Positions 61,185 through 64,000 of a stretch of DNA of 64,000 nt are shown piece by piece. Under the pieces are notes generated by a model. That model searched no databases. It was given only the letters and a program-made list of their open reading frames with translations, and was not told the DNA's origin. This stretch comes from Lactiplantibacillus daowaiensis (GTDB lineage Bacteria > Bacillota > Bacilli > Lactobacillales > Lactobacillaceae). The stretch lies in assembly GCF_005405085.1 (NCBI RefSeq), contig NZ_BJDJ01000005.1:78243-142242 (forward strand), written 5' to 3'. How positions within the stretch are numbered: position 1 is the first letter of the stretch; each line of letters begins with the position of its first letter. Made by a program: the position numbers and the translations under genes.

Positions 61185-61789
61185 ACTATGAGGAATAACC
61201 GTTGTTAGCAACCACTAATCGTTCAGTGTTCTTAATACGTTACACCTTCATGCTATTCAATTTTACGTGTGTCCAACTTCTAACGGACTAACCCGTATTT
61301 AATGTTTCTATCTGCTTTAGTCGATCAAAAGTAATCAGTTACTTGATTCTTGACTCATAAACGGGTTTTAACGAAAGTCGAACTCGCGTTTAAAACTTGG
61401 TAATGTCTTCGTAACAGACACGCACCTCCGTTTAAACTTTTAATACCTAAGCCTACAATGAAACTGGTACTAATAGAACTAAGTGGAACCTATGGTACTT
61501 GGTGCTAGTGGAACTTACAACTTGTCATCGGCGACACCTGTTTCCAACCCTCAAGTTAAAATCTAGATAGTCTTGATAACTCCAGTTAATGCGTGTTACG
61601 GTTACTGTTTATTCAAGGATCAACGTTCAGTCATCCAATGGAGTCTCACGACCTGCAGTGAACCGATAACGCTTGGCGACGCCTGAATTGGTCTCAGTAA
61701 CGACCATCACTTGTGAATCTGGATATCTACCGTTGCCACGATATCCAAGACATTGAGAAGCTTGCTAACGAGGTTAATTCCTTTCCTCA
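61148..61789 (-). ncRNA. candidate ~640-nt large structured RNA
   Basis: No coding frame of interest on either strand. On the minus strand there is a good promoter, a closing helix between the ends (5' GGAATTAACC with 3' GGTTATTCC, 61772-61781 and 61192-61200), internal hairpins such as TGGATATC/GATATCCA (61720-61747) and AAGTAA-loop-TTACTT (61329-61344), a partly duplicated 28-base unit (TGGTACT ... AGTGGAAC on the plus strand, at 61465 and 61493), and a terminator. Size, paired ends and richness in hairpins resemble ornate large RNAs (ROOL, GOLLD, OLE), but I cannot assign a class. It does not match RNase P or tmRNA. Confidence 0.65.
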
Positions 61790-61795
61790 CTTAGT

Positions 61796-61824
61796 ATATT
61801 AACACATGATGTAAGCGCTTGCAA
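61796..61824 (-). promoter_or_regulatory. promoter of the large RNA with overlapping cre-like site
   Basis: Minus strand -35 TTGCAA, 17-base spacer, -10 TAATAT. The -35 and spacer are covered by TTGCAAGCGCTTACA, which fits the CcpA site consensus WTGNAANCGNWNNCW. Binding there should repress the RNA when preferred sugar is present. The site lies between divergent transcripts and might also affect the serine hydrolase gene. Confidence 0.7.
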
Positions 61825-61859
61825 TATTAGGTGCTTAAATTGTTAAAAAGATGTTAGCG

Positions 61860-61887
61860 TTGCTTTTACGCTGTTTTTCGTTATGAT
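61860..61887 (+). promoter_or_regulatory. promoter of the serine hydrolase gene
   Basis: -35 TTGCTT, 16-base spacer, -10 TATGAT; about 80 bases before the GTG start. Confidence 0.55.
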
Positions 61888-61967
61888 AAAAGGGTAATCA
61901 TCAATTTAAACTTTAACGGAATGGCTAGTAACGCCATGTACCATAACGAAAGGTAGGCTCGTGACTA

Positions 61968-62957
61968 GTGATTAATAAAATAACACAATATCTCGATAAC
62001 TGTATTGATGCTGGTGACATTTTTGGGGCTTCATTTTCCCTGATCACGCCCCGTGGTATCGATCAGTATTATCACGGGAAACAAGGTAATGACGAATTTG
62101 GCATTGGGTTAGATGCGTCAATGATTTATGATTTGGCTTCGGTGACGAAAGTCGTTGCAACAACGACACGAATCTTTCAATTGTTGTCTGATCATACGAT
62201 CCGGCTGGAAGATTCGGTAACCCGGTTCTTACCTGGCTTTAAGCATCCTGAAATTACGATTAAACAACTTTTACTTCATAATAGTGGGCTACCTGCAGAC
62301 ATTGAGCATTTAACCAATATGAATCGTGAAGATTTAATCGCAGCTGTTTATGATGCTGAATTGATTAATGAGCCGGGCACGAAAGTCGTTTATTCAGATT
62401 TAGGCTATATTATCTTAGGCTGGATTATTCGGACTGTTGACGGGGCCTTGGCACGGAGTATTCAAGATCATGTTTGTTATCCATTGGCGATGACGAATAC
62501 GGGTTATAACTTGAATCGGCCAAAGGTTCGGTTTGTGCCAACTGAATTTGATCCGCGTCGTGGTCAGATTCAAGGTCAAGTACATGACTACAAAGCTTTC
62601 TTATTAAATGGTGAAAGTGGTCATGCGGGGCTGTTTTCAACCTTGACTGATTTAACCGTTTTTGTCGAAATGATGTTGAACTTTGGCGAATACCAAGGTA
62701 AACGCGTTTTAGATGAGAATGTTTTTGATTGGCTTGGCCAATATGAGGTTGAAGGCCGCACCTTAGGCTGGGAACGTCGCCCAGGGAAACATCAATATTT
62801 CCATACTGGTTACACTGGTCCGGCAATTGCGTTTGATCTCGATCGCCAAGTTGGCTTGGTCTTGTTAACCAATCGTGTTTATCCAACAAGTGACAATCAA
62901 GTTTGGAATCAGGATCGTGCACGCATTTTTGATTTATTCTTTGATGATCAACAATAG
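61968..62957 (+). CDS. serine hydrolase, beta-lactamase class C-like
   Basis: 329 residues without signal peptide. SxxK in DLASVTKVVA, YxN-like YSDLG, and HTGYTG (KTG-like) near the C-terminus; the HNSGLP loop is typical of the family. Cytosolic or unanchored esterase/DD-peptidase-like enzyme, substrate unknown. Start is GTG, with AAAGGTAGG 10 bases upstream. Confidence 0.88.
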   Translation: MINKITQYLDNCIDAGDIFGASFSLITPRGIDQYYHGKQGNDEFGIGLDASMIYDLASVTKVVATTTRIFQLLSDHTIRLEDSVTRFLPGFKHPEITIKQLLLHNSGLPADIEHLTNMNREDLIAAVYDAELINEPGTKVVYSDLGYIILGWIIRTVDGALARSIQDHVCYPLAMTNTGYNLNRPKVRFVPTEFDPRRGQIQGQVHDYKAFLLNGESGHAGLFSTLTDLTVFVEMMLNFGEYQGKRVLDENVFDWLGQYEVEGRTLGWERRPGKHQYFHTGYTGPAIAFDLDRQVGLVLLTNRVYPTSDNQVWNQDRARIFDLFFDDQQ

Positions 62958-63003
62958 AAAAAACATGCCGCTTGAGATTTTTTCTCGAGCGGCATGTTTT
63001 TTA
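62957..63003. terminator. bidirectional intrinsic terminator
   Basis: AAAAAACATGCCGCTTGAG and its complement (one G-U) around a T-rich loop, between convergent genes. Confidence 0.93.
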
Positions 63004-63017
63004 TTACGCCGATTTTG

Positions 63018-63527
63018 TTAACGCCAGTTGAACCAAGTTCTTCGTGCTAATAAACGATAACTGAGACTACCGAGGATAACACCAGTCCAATTGGTGAGGA
63101 CGTCGTCAACTTCTACCCAACGGTTGAGATGAACAAGCCAGTCTAAAATGAATTGGCCACTTTCAAGGGTTAAACCGGTGAGCAACCCTAGGCCAACTAT
63201 TTTGCGCCAAGTCCATTGCGGCCAGTTCCAACTAATTAAAAAGCCAAGGGGCATGGTGAGGAGGACGTTTAGCCAAAACTCGATATCGAGATGTTGAAAA
63301 GGCACTAAGGTTAGTTTGACTGGTCCCCAAGTGAGATACTGGATGATGACAGTGCCACTGAAGTTGTAAGCAGTAGGTGTATAACAAAAGGCAGTTAAAA
63401 TCCAAATGAAGCTTAGCAGTGTTAGCCGCTTTAATTTTATGAATGGGGTTCGCAGATGACGGTTAAGATAAAGGGCACTGCTGGCGATTATACTTGTCAA
63501 AACAATGAATGGTAACCAAGCGAGCAT
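63018..63527 (-). CDS. VanZ-family membrane protein
   Basis: 169 residues, four or five helices. VanZ signature: NVLLTMPLGFLISW, LTLESGQFILDWL and the R-x-x-E-V-D-D-V-L-T-N-x-x-G end (RWVEVDDVLTNWTG). VanZ confers low teicoplanin resistance in enterococci, but chromosomal members have unknown functions. AAAGGAG lies 9 bases before the ATG. Confidence 0.9.
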   Translation of the reverse strand: MLAWLPFIVLTSIIASSALYLNRHLRTPFIKLKRLTLLSFIWILTAFCYTPTAYNFSGTVIIQYLTWGPVKLTLVPFQHLDIEFWLNVLLTMPLGFLISWNWPQWTWRKIVGLGLLTGLTLESGQFILDWLVHLNRWVEVDDVLTNWTGVILGSLSYRLLARRTWFNWR

Positions 63528-63626
63528 TTTGGTAGACTCCTTTAGCTGAATTAGTTACTATTATATGAAACCAATCAACAATTAGCGATTCAATTTTGTG
63601 GTGATGAAAAAGATTGCAAAAATCAA

Positions 63627-63655
63627 TTGACATGAATCATTTGGATTGGTATATT
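63627..63655 (+). promoter_or_regulatory. rRNA operon promoter P1
   Basis: TTGACA, 17-base spacer, TATATT. First of three tandem promoters before the rRNA leader. Confidence 0.75.
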
Positions 63656-63712
63656 AGTAAGCGTTGCTGCTACGGCAGAGCGTATTTGAAAATCAATTGT
63701 TGAAAACAGTTG

Positions 63713-63741
63713 TTGACAACGTCTTCGATAATTGATAAGAT
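63713..63741 (+). promoter_or_regulatory. rRNA operon promoter P2
   Basis: TTGACA, 17-base spacer, TAAGAT. Confidence 0.85.
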
Positions 63742-63801
63742 AGTTTCTGTTGTCGCAACGGCAACCATAACAAATTGAGTTGTTACTTCTGAAAAAAGAT
63801 G

Positions 63802-63830
63802 TTGACATGATTTACTTAGGATGTTATGAT
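63802..63830 (+). promoter_or_regulatory. rRNA operon promoter P3
   Basis: TTGACA, 17-base spacer, TATGAT; followed by the leader. Confidence 0.87.
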
Positions 63831-63865
63831 AATTAAGTTGCGTTGAGGAAATCAACCAACGATTT

Positions 63866-64000
63866 AGACCTTTGAAAACTGAACAAAGTTTCGACGAATC
63901 AAATGTGTAGGGTCTACTAATTTAATTAGTAGCAAACATTTGCGAAGTCAATTCGCTAGCAAATAAATTTTTGAACAACTTTAAATGAGCTTTTTAGAAC
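63866..64000 (+). ncRNA. rRNA operon leader (pre-16S), truncated by the window end
   Basis: ACCTTTGAAAACTGAACAAAG is the boxA-type antitermination element of Firmicute rRNA operons. Then hairpins CTACTAATT / AATTAGTAG, within AAATGT / ACATTT, and GCGAA / TTCGC, which belong to the processing stem. The 16S gene would begin just after the window end; none of it is visible. Confidence 0.85.

Noticed and set aside
61148..61789. RNase P RNA or tmRNA
   Set aside because: Conserved core sequences of both are absent, and no tag peptide frame or CCA-type end is seen.
63623..63855. Two 61-codon minus-strand frames near the window end
   Set aside because: They lie across the three rRNA promoters and have no start signals.

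Overview
The window looks like chromosomal DNA from a low-to-mid-GC lactic acid bacterium, most likely the Lactiplantibacillus plantarum group. The signs are LPQTxE sortase signals, a KxYKxGKxW-type signal peptide, a LysR gene divergent from what reads as the hydroxycinnamate reductase operon (hcrR/hcrABC), G-rich Shine-Dalgarno sequences, frequent TTG/GTG starts, tandem VIT-family proteins and a MutY without Fe-S cysteines. Species is inferred from remembered family features, not from a database match. The window opens inside a permease gene and closes in the leader of an rRNA operon, just before the expected 16S gene.

Layout. 0-4.2 kb: end of an NCS1 permease with a DUF1398 gene, small unknown genes, a DHA2 drug exporter, a zinc-ribbon membrane protein. 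4.4-14 kb: three tandem Thr/Ser-rich surface proteins (1559 and 1012 aa with LPQTxE, 278 aa with an odd tail), each behind the same promoter design (AAAGG box, TTTA -35, 16-nt spacer). 14-16 kb: membrane diguanylate cyclase plus EAL phosphodiesterase. 16-19 kb: CopY-type repressor, cop boxes and CopB. 19-34 kb: Ntn hydrolase, two VIT proteins behind a Fur/PerR-like box, DMT exporter, zinc alcohol dehydrogenase, DNA repair genes (UDG family, MutY), small heat-shock protein, second DHA2 exporter, Imm-5-like protein, secreted serine hydrolase. 34-38.7 kb: hcrR and hcrABC with two abutting palindromes between them. 38.7-43.2 kb: methylpurine glycosylase, DUF488, an Spx paralogue lacking CxxC, PgpA, DUF915 hydrolase, D-2-hydroxyacid dehydrogenase. 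43.2-47 kb: sugar isomerase/epimerase-PTS-DeoR operon. 47-54.3 kb: secreted amidase, CPBP protease, a T-box controlling an NhaC antiporter, a SIS protein, and a guanine-class riboswitch before adenine deaminase. 54.3-59 kb: P1B-4 metal ATPase, an unusually structured intergenic region, BCCT transporter. 59-64 kb: a decayed secreted-protein gene, aldo/keto reductase, a roughly 640-nt structured noncoding region on the minus strand, serine hydrolase, VanZ protein, and three tandem rRNA promoters.

The most unusual items are noncoding. (1) The minus-strand region at about 61.15-61.79 kb has its own promoter with an overlapping cre-like site, closes its ends on each other by a long-range helix, and ends in a terminator: a good candidate for a large ornate RNA under carbon catabolite control. 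(2) Between the P1B-4 ATPase and BCCT genes lie a candidate small RNA and a roughly 370-nt hairpin-rich RNA ending in a terminator just before the BCCT gene, whose only plausible start is ATT. (3) The EAL gene likewise has a perfect Shine-Dalgarno but no ATG/GTG/TTG at the expected start. No tRNA, CRISPR array, intact insertion sequence or prophage was seen.
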